Source: Isoptericola chiayiensis
GTDB taxonomy: Bacteria > Actinomycetota > Actinomycetes > Actinomycetales > Cellulomonadaceae
Length of the DNA stretch: 64,000 bases
Direction of reading: 5' to 3'
Assembly (NCBI RefSeq): GCF_013149805.1
Contig: NZ_JABEZT010000004.1
Coordinates: 62,001 to 126,000, forward strand
Shown piece after piece: positions 56,481-64,000 of this stretch (its first letter is position 1; each line of letters opens with the position of its first letter). The translations under genes and the position numbers were made by a program. Below the pieces are notes generated by a model. The model worked only from the letters and a program-made list of their open reading frames with translations. It was not told the DNA's origin and ran no database searches.

Positions 56481-56541
56481 GTCGAGCGTCTCTGCCTGCA
56501 CGCGATCAGCAGCCGATCACGTGCAGGCAGACACGCTCGAT
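56481..56541. repeat. 61-bp palindromic element, copy 1
   Basis: Long inverted repeat starting GTCGAGCGTCTCTGCCTGCA and ending with its complement. It is 57/61 identical to copy 2 at 57310-57370. Its last base is the first base of the phosphatase stop triplet. Confidence 0.92.
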
Positions 56542-57272
56542 CACGCGGTGTCGGCGGTCAGGAGGTCGCGCAGCCGCCGGCGGGAGGCCGTGGAGAGCCC
56601 GATCACGTCGAAGCCCTCCTCCGTGCGGGTCGCCGCATCCCGCACCAGGGGTTCGGTGCGCCGCCACCAGGACTCCATCTGATCGACCGACCATTCCTGC
56701 TGCCGGTCCACGGTCGGTGCGTGGGACGGTCGGCCGGCCATCGCTCGGACGGATGCCGCGTAGTCGGCGGCGACGTCGTCCGGAGCGACACCCGCGTTGC
56801 CCAGGAGCAGCGCACTGATCATTCCGGTGCGGTCGCGGCCCGCGCTGCAGTGGACGAGGACGCCCGGCGCTGCGTCGGCGACCGCCTCGAGAGCGGTGCG
56901 CACGAGCCGCGGGAGGATGCGCCAGTTGTGCGGCCAGTATTCCGGGGAGTCGAGGATCGGGAAGCAGACCCGACGGAACTCGGCGTCGTCGTGGTCCTCC
57001 GTGGGCGCGTGGACGACGTCGATGCCGTCGGTCGCGGCGGGGTCGACGTCGGGATCACCCGGACGGGGACCGACCTCGGCCGCGCACCGCAGGTCGACGA
57101 CGGTCGTCAGGCCCCAGGAGCGCGCCGCCGACCAGCCGGGGCCCGTGAGCTGCTCGCGACGCGGTCCCCGGGCCAGGCGCCCCGTCCGGGTGAGCCCCGT
57201 CGCGGACAGCGGGGTGGGAAGCCCTCCCAGGTCACGAAGGTTCGGGCAGCCGTCCCAGTCGAGGTCACGCAT
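56541..57272 (-). CDS. Tyrosine-protein phosphatase (PtpB-like)
   Basis: 243 residues. Active-site P-loop VHCSAGRDRTGM with nucleophile Cys142 and Arg148; the N-terminal NLRDLGGLPT is the typical AI-PTP (PtpB/Y-phosphatase 3) start. Such enzymes dephosphorylate phosphotyrosine, phosphoserine or phosphoinositides. No signal peptide. ATG 57272 lies 6 bases after TAGGTT, which excludes the GTG two codons earlier because that codon falls in the spacer. The gene is bracketed by two copies of a 61-bp hairpin element. Confidence 0.9.
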   Translation of the reverse strand: MRDLDWDGCPNLRDLGGLPTPLSATGLTRTGRLARGPRREQLTGPGWSAARSWGLTTVVDLRCAAEVGPRPGDPDVDPAATDGIDVVHAPTEDHDDAEFRRVCFPILDSPEYWPHNWRILPRLVRTALEAVADAAPGVLVHCSAGRDRTGMISALLLGNAGVAPDDVAADYAASVRAMAGRPSHAPTVDRQQEWSVDQMESWWRRTEPLVRDAATRTEEGFDVIGLSTASRRRLRDLLTADTA

Positions 57273-57309
57273 CGCCACAACCTAGCGACCGATGGGGTAC
57301 CCGAACGGC

Positions 57310-57370
57310 GTCGAGCGTCTCTGCCTGCACGCGATCGGTAGCCGATCACATGCAGGCAGAGACGCTCGAT
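57310..57370. repeat. 61-bp palindromic element, copy 2
   Basis: Arms of 28 bases pair with two mismatches around a TA-centred turn. Same orientation as copy 1. It lies between the phosphatase promoter and the end of the next minus-strand gene. Confidence 0.92.
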
Positions 57371-57386
57371 CGGTGGGGAGCGGGTG

Positions 57387-57944
57387 TCAGCCGGTCCGAC
57401 GGCGCAGCTCGTCCGCCCAGCCGCGGTGGTAGCGCGCCACGACGTCGTCCGACCCGGGGGCCCACCAGACGGCCACAGGGTCGTGGGGCCGCGGACCTGG
57501 GTCGGCGCCGTCGGGCACCAGCAGCGACCAGGTGTCCTCGGCGGTCTCGTCCCCGCGCGGGTACGTGAGCAGCCCGCGCAGCATCACGCTGTCGCCCACC
57601 GGTCGCTCGGACACCGTCACCGATCCGGTGGTCGCACGCGCGTCCCGACGCAGCGCCTCGACGCTGCGCGACTCGTGGGCGAACCGCTGGTCGTCCCGGT
57701 AGCGCACCAGCGCCGCCACGGCCGTCACCATGAGCCCGGCGAGCAGGGCGAGCATCAGCCACATCTCCAGCTCGCCGGAGGGGTCCTCGACCAGCCGCTG
57801 CGTCACGTAGATGCCGATCGTCGCGACCACGGCCGGGGCCCACAGCCAGCGGCGCAGCCAGCCGGGCCGGCGTGGCGCGGGCAGCTCGCCCAGGGGGGCC
57901 TCGACGTCCGACGCCGTGGGGACCTGCTGCCAGCGCACGCTCAC
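57387..57944 (-). CDS. Small membrane protein in the carboxylase operon
   Basis: 185 residues with two membrane helices (about 33-50 and 60-82) and a soluble C-terminal domain of 95 residues rich in Asp, Arg and Trp. No known family recognised. Its GTG overlaps the stop of the epsilon subunit gene (GTGA), so it is translated from the same mRNA. Function unknown. Confidence 0.72.
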   Translation of the reverse strand: MSVRWQQVPTASDVEAPLGELPAPRRPGWLRRWLWAPAVVATIGIYVTQRLVEDPSGELEMWLMLALLAGLMVTAVAALVRYRDDQRFAHESRSVEALRRDARATTGSVTVSERPVGDSVMLRGLLTYPRGDETAEDTWSLLVPDGADPGPRPHDPVAVWWAPGSDDVVARYHRGWADELRRRTG

Positions 57945-58180
57945 GAGCGCAGGCTCCAGCGCCAGGAGTCGATGTTGTGGCGGCCGGCGCGGCCGCCGAA
58001 GCTGCGGGCCGTGGCCGCCCCGTTGCCGCGCAGGTTCCGGGCGCGGTTGGTCCACTCGTCGACCGGTGCGACGTCGTCGGGCAGGTCCTCCCGGGCCGAC
58101 ACGGCCGCCAGCCCCGCCACCAGGGCGGCGACCTCGACGTCGTCCGGTGCTCCGCGCACCACGCGTACCTGCGGGGTCAT
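57941..58180 (-). CDS. accE: Acyl-CoA carboxylase epsilon subunit
   Basis: 79 residues. VRVVRGAPDDVEVAALVAGL at the N-terminus and the terminal W-R-W-S (NIDSWRWSLRS) are the recognisable ends of the AccE/PccE family, the small actinobacterial subunit that stabilises the alpha-beta carboxylase complex. Located in the same operon as the beta chain, separated by one unknown gene. Confidence 0.85.
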   Translation of the reverse strand: MTPQVRVVRGAPDDVEVAALVAGLAAVSAREDLPDDVAPVDEWTNRARNLRGNGAATARSFGGRAGRHNIDSWRWSLRS

Positions 58181-58211
58181 GGGTGGATCTCCTCGGGTCG
58201 GTCGGTCGTGC

Positions 58212-58748
58212 TCACTCGTCGTCCTCGTCGCTGTCGTCGCCGAACCCCGGCGCCATGCCTCGCGAGGCCGCCCACTCGAGGACCTGGTACCCGCCCTCGG
58301 CGAGCCGGGACGCCGCCTGCTCGCCCGCCTCGTCCAGCATCTCGATGACGCCGTCGAGCGTCATCGACGCACCCGCCGGCGGGTCCGCCACGACGAAGCC
58401 GAGGTAGAAGGCCTCGGCGCGGATCGTGCCCTCGGGCAGGTCCTGGTGCGCCGCCTCGTCGTGCCCCGCGCCCGGCTCCCAGACCGACGTCGTCAGGTCG
58501 GGGTGCATGCCGAGCGCGTCGTGCAGCGCGTCGAAGAGGGTGCCGTTGAGCGTGCCCACCCGGTGCTCGAGCGCGAGGATGCGGGGGTCCTCGTCGGCCT
58601 CGGTCGCGCCGAACTCCGCGCGCACCCCGACGGCCGCGTCGACGTACTCGTGCAGCGCGGCGGCCAGGGAGTCGACCGCGCGGTGCATCGGATCGGGGTC
58701 GACGTCGCCCAGCGGAGCCGGGCCGTGGGTCGCGTCCTCGTGGCTCAT
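58212..58748 (-). CDS. Uncharacterised acidic protein between carboxylase beta and epsilon genes
   Basis: 178 residues, strongly acidic with a terminal Asp/Glu run (DDSDEDDE). The middle (residues 20-160) looks like a mixed alpha/beta domain with conserved-looking HRAVDSLAAALHEYVDAAVG and AEAFYLGFVVADPPAGASM. No motif known to me. It starts 38 bases after the beta-subunit stop and ends 31 bases before epsilon, so it is an operon member. Possibly a carboxylase-associated factor; this is context only. Confidence 0.7.
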   Translation of the reverse strand: MSHEDATHGPAPLGDVDPDPMHRAVDSLAAALHEYVDAAVGVRAEFGATEADEDPRILALEHRVGTLNGTLFDALHDALGMHPDLTTSVWEPGAGHDEAAHQDLPEGTIRAEAFYLGFVVADPPAGASMTLDGVIEMLDEAGEQAASRLAEGGYQVLEWAASRGMAPGFGDDSDEDDE

Positions 58749-58786
58749 CGGTCGATCTTCTCAGACCTTCGGACGCCGGGGACCGG

Positions 58787-60364
58787 TCACAGCGGGATGT
58801 TCCCGTGCTTCTTCGGCGGCAGGCTCGCCCGCTTGGTCCGCAGCGCCCGCAGTGCGCGGACGATCTCGACGCGGGTCTCCGACGGGCGGATGACGGCGTC
58901 GACGTACCCGCGCTCGGCCGCGCCCCACGGGTTCACGATCGCCTCGGTGTACTCGTCGGTGAGGCGGCCGCGCTCGGCCTCGACGTCCTGGCCGTCCTCG
59001 CCGGCGGCCTTCAGCGCCCGGCGGTGCAGGATGTTCACGGCGCCGGAGGCACCCATGACCGCGACCTGCGCCGTCGGCCACGCGAGGTTGACGTCCGCGC
59101 CGAGCTGCTTGGAGCCCATGACGATGTACGCGCCGCCGTACGCCTTGCGGGTGATGACGGTGACCAGCGGGACGGTGGCCTCGGCGTAGGCGTAGATGAG
59201 CTTGGCGCCGCGGCGGATGATGCCGTCGTGCTCCTGCCCGACGCCGGGCAGGAAGCCCGGCACGTCGACGAACGTCAGCACGGGGATGTTGAACGCGTCG
59301 CAGGTGCGCACGAACCGGGCCGCCTTCTCCGAGGCGGCGATGTCCAGGGTGCCGGCCATCGACTGCGGCTGGTTCGCGATGACGCCGACGCTCTGGCCCT
59401 CGACGTGCCCGAACCCGACCAGCACGTTCTGCGCGTACAACGGCTGCACCTCGAGGAACGAGTCGGGGTCCAGCACCGTCTCGACCACGGCGCGCATGTC
59501 GTAGGGCTGGTTGTCGCCGTCGGGCACGATCGTGTCGAGCGTCTCGTCGTCGGGCGTGACCTCCAGCGCACCCTCCTCCTCGGGCGGGTACGTCGGCGCG
59601 TCGGACAGGTTGTTCTGCGGCAGGTAGCCGATCAGGTGCCGCACGTAGTCGATGGCGTCGTCCTCGTCCTCGCCGAGGTAGTGCGCGACGCCGGAGGTGG
59701 CGTTGTGCGTGTAGCCGCCGCCGAGCGTCTCGAAGTCCACGTCCTCGCCGGTGACGGTCTTGATGACGTCCGGGCCGGTGATGAACATGTTGGACGTCTT
59801 GTCCGCCATGACGACGAAGTCCGTCAGGGCGGGGGAGTAGACGGCGCCGCCCGCGCTCGGCCCGAGGATCAGGGAGATCTGCGGGATGACGCCCGAGGCG
59901 GCCACGTTGCGCCGGAACATCTCGGCGAACTGCGTCAGCGCGGCCACGCCCTCCTGGATGCGCGCCCCGCCGCCGTCGGAGATACCGACGATCGGCACGC
60001 CGGTGCGCAGCGCCAGGTCCTGCACCTTGGCGATCTTCTCGCCGTGCACCTCGCCCAGCGACCCGCCGAACACGGTGAAGTCCTGGGAGAACACGCACAC
60101 CTGGCGGCCGTCCACGGTGCCGTGGCCGACGACGACGCCGTCGCCCGGCAGCTGCTTGGCGTCCATGCCGAAGTTGCGGCTGCGGTGCGTCGCCAGCGCG
60201 TCCAGCTCGACGAACGTGCCCTCGTCCAGCAGGGCCTCGATGCGCTCGCGGGCGGTCTTCTTGCCTCGCGTGTGCTGCTTGGTGCGTGCGGTCTCCTCCG
60301 GCGCGGTGATCGCGGCGGCACGGCGGCGGTCGAGCTCGGCGAGCTTCTCGGCGGTGGTCTTCAC
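58787..60364 (-). CDS. accD: Acyl-CoA carboxylase beta subunit (carboxyltransferase)
   Basis: 525 residues, full length for acetyl/propionyl-CoA carboxylase beta chains. N-terminal [19 protein letters not shown], first oxyanion-site block [30 protein letters not shown], and second-half [19 protein letters not shown] and [20 protein letters not shown] are all intact. Transfers carboxyl from biotin to acyl-CoA, making malonyl- or methylmalonyl-CoA. The GTG at 60364 has TAGGGT 7 bases upstream (leaderless). Divergent from birA. Confidence 0.95.
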   Translation of the reverse strand: MKTTAEKLAELDRRRAAAITAPEETARTKQHTRGKKTARERIEALLDEGTFVELDALATHRSRNFGMDAKQLPGDGVVVGHGTVDGRQVCVFSQDFTVFGGSLGEVHGEKIAKVQDLALRTGVPIVGISDGGGARIQEGVAALTQFAEMFRRNVAASGVIPQISLILGPSAGGAVYSPALTDFVVMADKTSNMFITGPDVIKTVTGEDVDFETLGGGYTHNATSGVAHYLGEDEDDAIDYVRHLIGYLPQNNLSDAPTYPPEEEGALEVTPDDETLDTIVPDGDNQPYDMRAVVETVLDPDSFLEVQPLYAQNVLVGFGHVEGQSVGVIANQPQSMAGTLDIAASEKAARFVRTCDAFNIPVLTFVDVPGFLPGVGQEHDGIIRRGAKLIYAYAEATVPLVTVITRKAYGGAYIVMGSKQLGADVNLAWPTAQVAVMGASGAVNILHRRALKAAGEDGQDVEAERGRLTDEYTEAIVNPWGAAERGYVDAVIRPSETRVEIVRALRALRTKRASLPPKKHGNIPL

Positions 60365-60432
60365 TCCGCCGACCCTAGATGGTGGGTTGCGACGAATCGA
60401 TGCGCGACAGGCCCGCTCCACGGCTGTGAACT

Positions 60433-60450
60433 TGTGGGTTGTGCACAAAC
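60433..60450 (-). promoter_or_regulatory. Shared 18-bp motif, site B, between accD and birA
   Basis: On the minus strand GTTTGTGCACAACCCACA, 69-86 bases before the accD start and 49-66 bases before the birA start. See site A at 52906-52923. Confidence 0.5.
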
Positions 60451-60498
60451 CAGGCCGTGTCGTGGCCGGGGCGGCCGGTCGGGGTGAAGGATGGGGGC

Positions 60499-61359
60499 AT
60501 GATCCGTCCCGCCCTGGACGCCGCGTCGTTGCGTCCCGTCCTGCTCGCGCCCGCCGGACCGCTCGCCGCGCTCGACGTGGTCGCCGAGACCGCCTCGACG
60601 CAGGCCGACCTGGTGGAGCGTGCGCGTTCCGGGCGGGCGGACCCGGCGGTGCTGGTCGCCGAGCGTCAGACGGCCGGCCGGGGTCGCGCCGGGCGGTCGT
60701 GGGAGGCGCCGGCGCGGTCGGCGCTGACCGTGTCGTTCCTGCTGCGCCCGCACGTCCCGTCGGCGGCGCTGGGCTGGCTTCCTCTCCTGGCGGGGCTCGC
60801 CGTGGTGCGCACGCTCGGCCCGGGCGGCGTCCCGGCGCGGCTGAAGTGGCCGAACGACGTCCTGCTGCCCGGCGGGTCCGACGTCGACGGCTACGGGCGG
60901 TACCGGAAGGTCGCCGGCGTGCTCGCCGAGGTGGTGCCCGACGGCGGCGAGGTGCCGGCGGTGGTGCTCGGCGTCGGCCTGAACGTGGACCAGGAGCCCG
61001 GTGAGCTGCCGGTGCCGACGGCGACCTCGTTGCGCCTGGTCGGGGGTGCGGGGATGGACCGCAGCGAGCTGCTCGTCGCGCTGACCGGTGAGCTGCTCTC
61101 GACGCTCGCGCAGTGGGAGGCGGCCGACGGGGACGCGGTGGAGGCCGGCCTGGCGGGGGAGTACGCCGAGGTCTCGGCGACGCTCGGCTCGACGGTGCGG
61201 GTCGAGCTCGCGGGCGGCTCCGGGGTGGTGGTCGGCGAGGCGTTGCGGGTCGCCGACGACGGCGCGCTGGTGGTCGGCACGCCGGACGGGGAGCGGCACG
61301 TCTCGGCGGGCGACGTGCACCACGTGCGACGCCGGGACCCCGGCGTTCCCGCCCGATGA
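60499..61359 (+). CDS. birA: Biotin--[biotin carboxyl-carrier protein] ligase
   Basis: 286 residues. GRGRAGRSW and LKWPNDVLL are the catalytic/biotin-binding loops; the C-terminal SH3-like cap follows. There is no N-terminal winged helix, so this BirA cannot act as the biotin repressor and another regulator is needed. It biotinylates the alpha chain at Lys569. The ATG is 6 bases after AAGGAT, which could serve either as -10 or as a weak Shine-Dalgarno. Confidence 0.92.
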   Translation: MIRPALDAASLRPVLLAPAGPLAALDVVAETASTQADLVERARSGRADPAVLVAERQTAGRGRAGRSWEAPARSALTVSFLLRPHVPSAALGWLPLLAGLAVVRTLGPGGVPARLKWPNDVLLPGGSDVDGYGRYRKVAGVLAEVVPDGGEVPAVVLGVGLNVDQEPGELPVPTATSLRLVGGAGMDRSELLVALTGELLSTLAQWEAADGDAVEAGLAGEYAEVSATLGSTVRVELAGGSGVVVGEALRVADDGALVVGTPDGERHVSAGDVHHVRRRDPGVPAR

Positions 61360-61389
61360 GCACTCAGGTCCCGCCCAGGTGACCGCCGT

Positions 61390-61401
61390 TACAGTGGGGC
61401 C
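61390..61401 (+). promoter_or_regulatory. Leaderless promoter hexamer of the adenylate cyclase gene
   Basis: TACAGT at 61390-61395, 6 bases before GTG 61402. Confidence 0.5.
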
Positions 61402-62466
61402 GTGACGAGCCCGGAACCCCACGACGCCAGCAGGACCGACCGCGACGGCGCCGCCGTCGAGACGTCGGCCGGTGCCAGTACGGCCGGCCGGATCGACGAG
61501 GCGATCCTCGGTGGCCCGCGCACCTACACGTTCGACGACCTCGTCGCCGCGACGGGCCTGTCGGCCGAGTTCGTCGAGAACTACTGGCGCTGGCTGGGGC
61601 TGCCCGTCACGCGCACCGCGGAGGCGCGGTTCACCCGCGCCGACATGGAGTCGCTGCGGGAGATCGGCGCGCTGATCGACGACGGCCAGCTCGACGAGCA
61701 GGCGCAGATGACGCTGATCCGTTCCTTGGGGCACACCTCGGACCGGCTCGCGCTGTGGCAGGTGGAGGCGTTCGTCGAGCACCTCGGACGCCGCTTCGAG
61801 CTCGACGACGTCAGCGCGCGCCTGGCGGCCCTGGACCGCATCCCGGGTTTCGCCGACGTCCTGGCCCGGCAGCTCGAGCACGCGTGGCGCCGCCAGCTCG
61901 CGGCGCTGATGGGCCGGTTCGCCACGGAGTTCGCCGGGGCGGACGGTGCGGGCACCTCGGGCGACCAGCTGCCGCTGCGGCGTGCGATCGGGTTCGCCGA
62001 CATCGTGTCGTTCACCAAGCGCACCGCCGGGCTCGGTTCGCAGGAGCTCGCCGAGTACGTCCAGCTCTTCGAGTCGCGGGCGCGGGACGTCATCACCGAG
62101 GCCGGCGGCCGGGTGGTCAAGACCATCGGTGACGCCGTGCTGTTCGTCGCCGACGACGTCGTCACGGGCGCGGAGTGCGCCCTCGGGCTGGCGGCGCCGC
62201 ACGCGACCGAGGAGGAGATCCCGGTGCGGGTCGGGTTCGTCTGGGGCCGGGTCCTGTCCCGGTTCGGGGACGTGTTCGGCTCCGACGTGAACCTGGCCTC
62301 GCGGATCACCGAGCTGGCCGAACCGGCGCAGGTGCTCGTGGACCCGCCGACGGCCGCGCTGCTGAGCTCGTCGAAGCGGTACGCGCTCACGGCGCAGGCG
62401 CCGCAGGCGGTGCAGGGGCTGGGGGAGATCACTCCGGTGCGCCTGCAGCGCGCCTACACCGGTTGA
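61402..62466 (+). CDS. Class III adenylate cyclase with N-terminal regulatory domain
   Basis: 354 residues. The N-terminal 185 residues are helical and contain a MerR-like start (TYTFDDLVAATGLSAEFVENY), as in pH-sensing cyclases such as Rv1264. The catalytic domain has both metal Asp residues (Asp200 in FADIVSFTK, Asp244 in KTIGDAVLF), the adenine-selecting pair Lys206 and Asp295, and the transition-state Asn297/Arg301 (VNLASRIT). All catalytic residues are present, so an active homodimeric cAMP producer is expected. Lies 42 bases after birA, with its own promoter. Confidence 0.92.
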   Translation: MTSPEPHDASRTDRDGAAVETSAGASTAGRIDEAILGGPRTYTFDDLVAATGLSAEFVENYWRWLGLPVTRTAEARFTRADMESLREIGALIDDGQLDEQAQMTLIRSLGHTSDRLALWQVEAFVEHLGRRFELDDVSARLAALDRIPGFADVLARQLEHAWRRQLAALMGRFATEFAGADGAGTSGDQLPLRRAIGFADIVSFTKRTAGLGSQELAEYVQLFESRARDVITEAGGRVVKTIGDAVLFVADDVVTGAECALGLAAPHATEEEIPVRVGFVWGRVLSRFGDVFGSDVNLASRITELAEPAQVLVDPPTAALLSSSKRYALTAQAPQAVQGLGEITPVRLQRAYTG

Positions 62467-62482
62467 GGGTCGCTGCCGGACC

Positions 62483-63265
62483 TCACAGGAGCACGAGCTC
62501 GGGGTCGCGGGGGTCGTCGTCCGGCTCGAGCAGCGCCGGGTCGTCGAACCGGACGTTGCCGACCCGTGGTCCGACGGGCCGGGTGTGCAGGGGTGCGACC
62601 GGCGCGTCGAGCAGGGCGTGGGCCTGCTCCGCCCCGACGGCCGGGTCGAGCCAGGCGTCCCAGGACTCGCGCGGCAGGCTGACGGGCATCCGGTCGTGGA
62701 TCCGTTCCAGGCCGCCGGAGGCCGCCGTGGTGACGATCGTGGTCGAGACGAGCCAGCGGGCCGGGTCGCCGTCCGGCCGGGCCGGGTCGCGCCAGAACTC
62801 GTAGAGGCCCGCGAAGGCGGTGACCTGGCCGGGGTCGGGGTGGATCCAGTACGCCTGCTTGGGCACCTTGCGGACTGCGGGAGCCGCCGCGAGCCTGCGC
62901 CACTCGTAGTACCCGTCGGCCGGGACGAGGCACCGCCGCACGGCGAGCGGGCGCGCGAACGCCGACTTCTCGAGCAGGGTCTCGCGGCGGGCGTTGATCA
63001 TCCGCGGACCGATCCCCGGGTCCTTGGCCCACGACGGGACCAGGCCCCACCGGGCCACCTGCATCGAGCGCGTGATCTCGCCCGCGGTGGTGCCGCCGTC
63101 GGGCGCGGGTTCCCGGCGCGGACGTTCGACGACGATCCGCACGTCGTCCGTGGGCGCGACGTTCCAGCGGGGTCCGAGCAGCCGGGCGTCCTCGGCGACC
63201 TCGGCGAGCGCGAGGTCGTCGGCCAGGGACTGGGCGTCGGTGAAGGAGGCGTACCTGCCGCACAT
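62483..63265 (-). CDS. SOS response-associated peptidase (SRAP/YedK/HMCES family)
   Basis: 260 residues. Begins MCGRYAS with catalytic Cys2 exposed after Met removal, Asn35 in RWNVAPT, Glu in GYYEW and His in HDRMP. These residues form the thiazolidine crosslink to abasic sites in single-stranded DNA, protecting them from strand breaks. An insertion of about 20 residues (PRREPAPDGGTTAGEI) is Gly/Pro-rich. The ATG at 63265 follows CAGGAT by 6 bases. Convergent with the cyclase gene, 16 bases apart. Confidence 0.93.
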   Translation of the reverse strand: MCGRYASFTDAQSLADDLALAEVAEDARLLGPRWNVAPTDDVRIVVERPRREPAPDGGTTAGEITRSMQVARWGLVPSWAKDPGIGPRMINARRETLLEKSAFARPLAVRRCLVPADGYYEWRRLAAAPAVRKVPKQAYWIHPDPGQVTAFAGLYEFWRDPARPDGDPARWLVSTTIVTTAASGGLERIHDRMPVSLPRESWDAWLDPAVGAEQAHALLDAPVAPLHTRPVGPRVGNVRFDDPALLEPDDDPRDPELVLL

Positions 63266-63366
63266 GGGTCCATCCTGCCTCGCGGGTGCGACACCGGGTG
63301 CCCGGGCCGGCAACGGGGCCGCGTGAGCCGTCTCACGGCAGGGGCGCAGGAAACCCGTGGCCCGCC

Positions 63367-63385
63367 TCGTATCGATTCGATACGA
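63367..63385. promoter_or_regulatory. Palindromic operator over the efflux pump promoter
   Basis: TCGTATCGATTCGATACGA: 9-bp perfect arms around a central T. It overlaps the -10 hexamer TACGAT (63381-63386), which is 7 bases from the ATG. A dimeric repressor bound here would block transcription. Confidence 0.75.
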
Positions 63386-63393
63386 TGTGGGCC

Positions 63394-64000
63394 ATGCCCG
63401 AGAAGACCGCCGCACCCCAGCGCGCCCGCTCGTCGTTCCGCTGGGTCGTCATGCTCGGCGCGCTCGCGGCGATCCCGGCGTTCACCGTCGACATGTACCT
63501 GCCGTCGCTGCCCGAGGTGGCGGCCGACCTGGGGTCCACCTCGTCCTTCGCGGCGCTGTCCGTCTCGATCATGCTCGTCGGCGGGGCCGCCGGTCAGCTC
63601 GTCATCGGTCCGCTGTCCGACCGCTTCGGGCGCCGCCGGCCGCTGATGATCGGGCTCGGGATGCACGTCGTCATCTCCCTGCTCTGCGCCCTGGCGCCCA
63701 ACATGACCGTCCTCGTCGGGCTGCGGCTCCTGCAGGGGTTCTTCAACGCGGCGTGCGGCGTCGCGGCCATGGCGATCGTCCGCGACCGGTTCGTCGGGTC
63801 CGAGGCCGCGCGCATCCTGTCGCGACTCATGCTCATCATCGGCATCGCCCCGCTGCTCGCCCCGACCTTCGGGTCGGCCGTCGCCGAGGTCGCCTCGTGG
63901 CGCTGGGTGTTCGGCTTCCTCGCCCTCATCGGTGTGACCATGGGCGTGATCGTCTGGCGGTTCCTCCCCGAGACCCACCCCGTGCAGCGCCGGGCCACGG
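63394..64000 (+). CDS. Bcr/CflA-type MFS drug efflux transporter (3' end outside window)
   Basis: The first 202 residues are visible. A basic N-terminus is followed by helices with the 12-TM drug-efflux pattern: TVDMYLPSLPEVAADLG (the Bcr/CflA motif with the membrane Asp), GPLSDRFGRRRPL (motif A between helices 2 and 3), LRLLQGFFNAACGVA and APTFGSAVAE-WRWVF. The frame runs off the right edge without a stop. A palindromic operator over the promoter suggests inducible control, probably by a regulator encoded just beyond the window. Confidence 0.9.
   Translation, partial: MPEKTAAPQRARSSFRWVVMLGALAAIPAFTVDMYLPSLPEVAADLGSTSSFAALSVSIMLVGGAAGQLVIGPLSDRFGRRRPLMIGLGMHVVISLLCALAPNMTVLVGLRLLQGFFNAACGVAAMAIVRDRFVGSEAARILSRLMLIIGIAPLLAPTFGSAVAEVASWRWVFGFLALIGVTMGVIVWRFLPETHPVQRRAT

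Noticed and set aside
61360-61401. Possible terminator between birA and the cyclase gene
   Set aside because: Only weak, short complementarity; no stable stem could be drawn, so not listed.

Overview
The window is a compact, very GC-rich stretch of actinobacterial chromosome. Most genes abut or overlap by 1-4 bases, codon third positions are almost all G or C, and no tRNA, rRNA, insertion sequence, prophage or CRISPR locus is visible. Gene content and order match the conserved actinobacterial core: mycothiol deacetylase (mshB), a DUF3117 protein, methyltransferase-sigE-anti-sigma-htrA-tatB, dapD/dapE-LOG-folP2, biotin-type acyl-CoA carboxylases with an epsilon subunit, and an IdeR/DtxR-type iron box. 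A member of the Micrococcales (Cellulomonadaceae or Promicromonosporaceae-like) is the best guess. That placement is inferred from style and synteny, not from a database match.

Layout. 1-8647: tail of an unknown gene, typA, mshB, a small membrane protein, a VanW-type cell-wall protein, then an aromatic amino acid block in which a degenerate PheA paralogue is followed by pheA and tyrA. 8691-17460: a stand-alone SH3-like domain protein, fdxA, dapC, gltA, an array-and-terminator spacer, a membrane-anchored lysozyme-like protein, dapD and dapE (divergent), a LOG-family protein, a FolP2-type DHPS homologue and DUF3117. 17575-24468: O-methyltransferase, the sigE stress cassette with its anti-sigma factor and HtrA, tatB, trpS, a 2H phosphoesterase and a YihY/BrkB protein. 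24691-28196: sdhCDAB on the minus strand. 28366-30656: manC and an M20 amidohydrolase.

30841-41028 is a nucleoside uptake and salvage operon. It runs lipoprotein, ATPase and two permeases, then cdd and deoA, two unknown genes (one resembling a C39 cysteine peptidase), add and deoC. The theme continues at 44209-46908 with a phosphosugar mutase and purine nucleoside phosphorylase, so imported nucleosides can be split to bases and deoxyribose or ribose phosphate and fed to central metabolism. Between these lie an ABC exporter of unknown substrate and an iron-regulated siderophore-interacting protein. 46964-57944: a quinone-reductase-type flavoprotein, a membrane endonuclease/phosphatase-fold protein, a Nudix hydrolase, the biotinylated acyl-CoA carboxylase alpha chain, maf, an AEC transporter, a DUF885 peptidase-like protein, a tyrosine phosphatase and a small membrane protein. 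57941-64000: the carboxylase epsilon and beta subunits with a small acidic protein between them, divergent birA, a class III adenylate cyclase, an SRAP protein and the start of a Bcr/CflA-type efflux pump.

The least ordinary material is: (1) a catalytically degraded full-length PheA paralogue coupled to pheA; (2) several unrelated families of intergenic palindromes and 20-bp tandem arrays, mostly at gene 3' ends; (3) an 18-bp motif shared by the upstream regions of both carboxylase genes; (4) a perfect 22-bp hairpin followed at once by a fresh promoter inside the nucleoside operon; (5) a cytosolic C39-like protein in that operon; and (6) about twenty genes whose start codon lies 6-8 bases after a TANNNT-type hexamer, implying widespread leaderless transcription.
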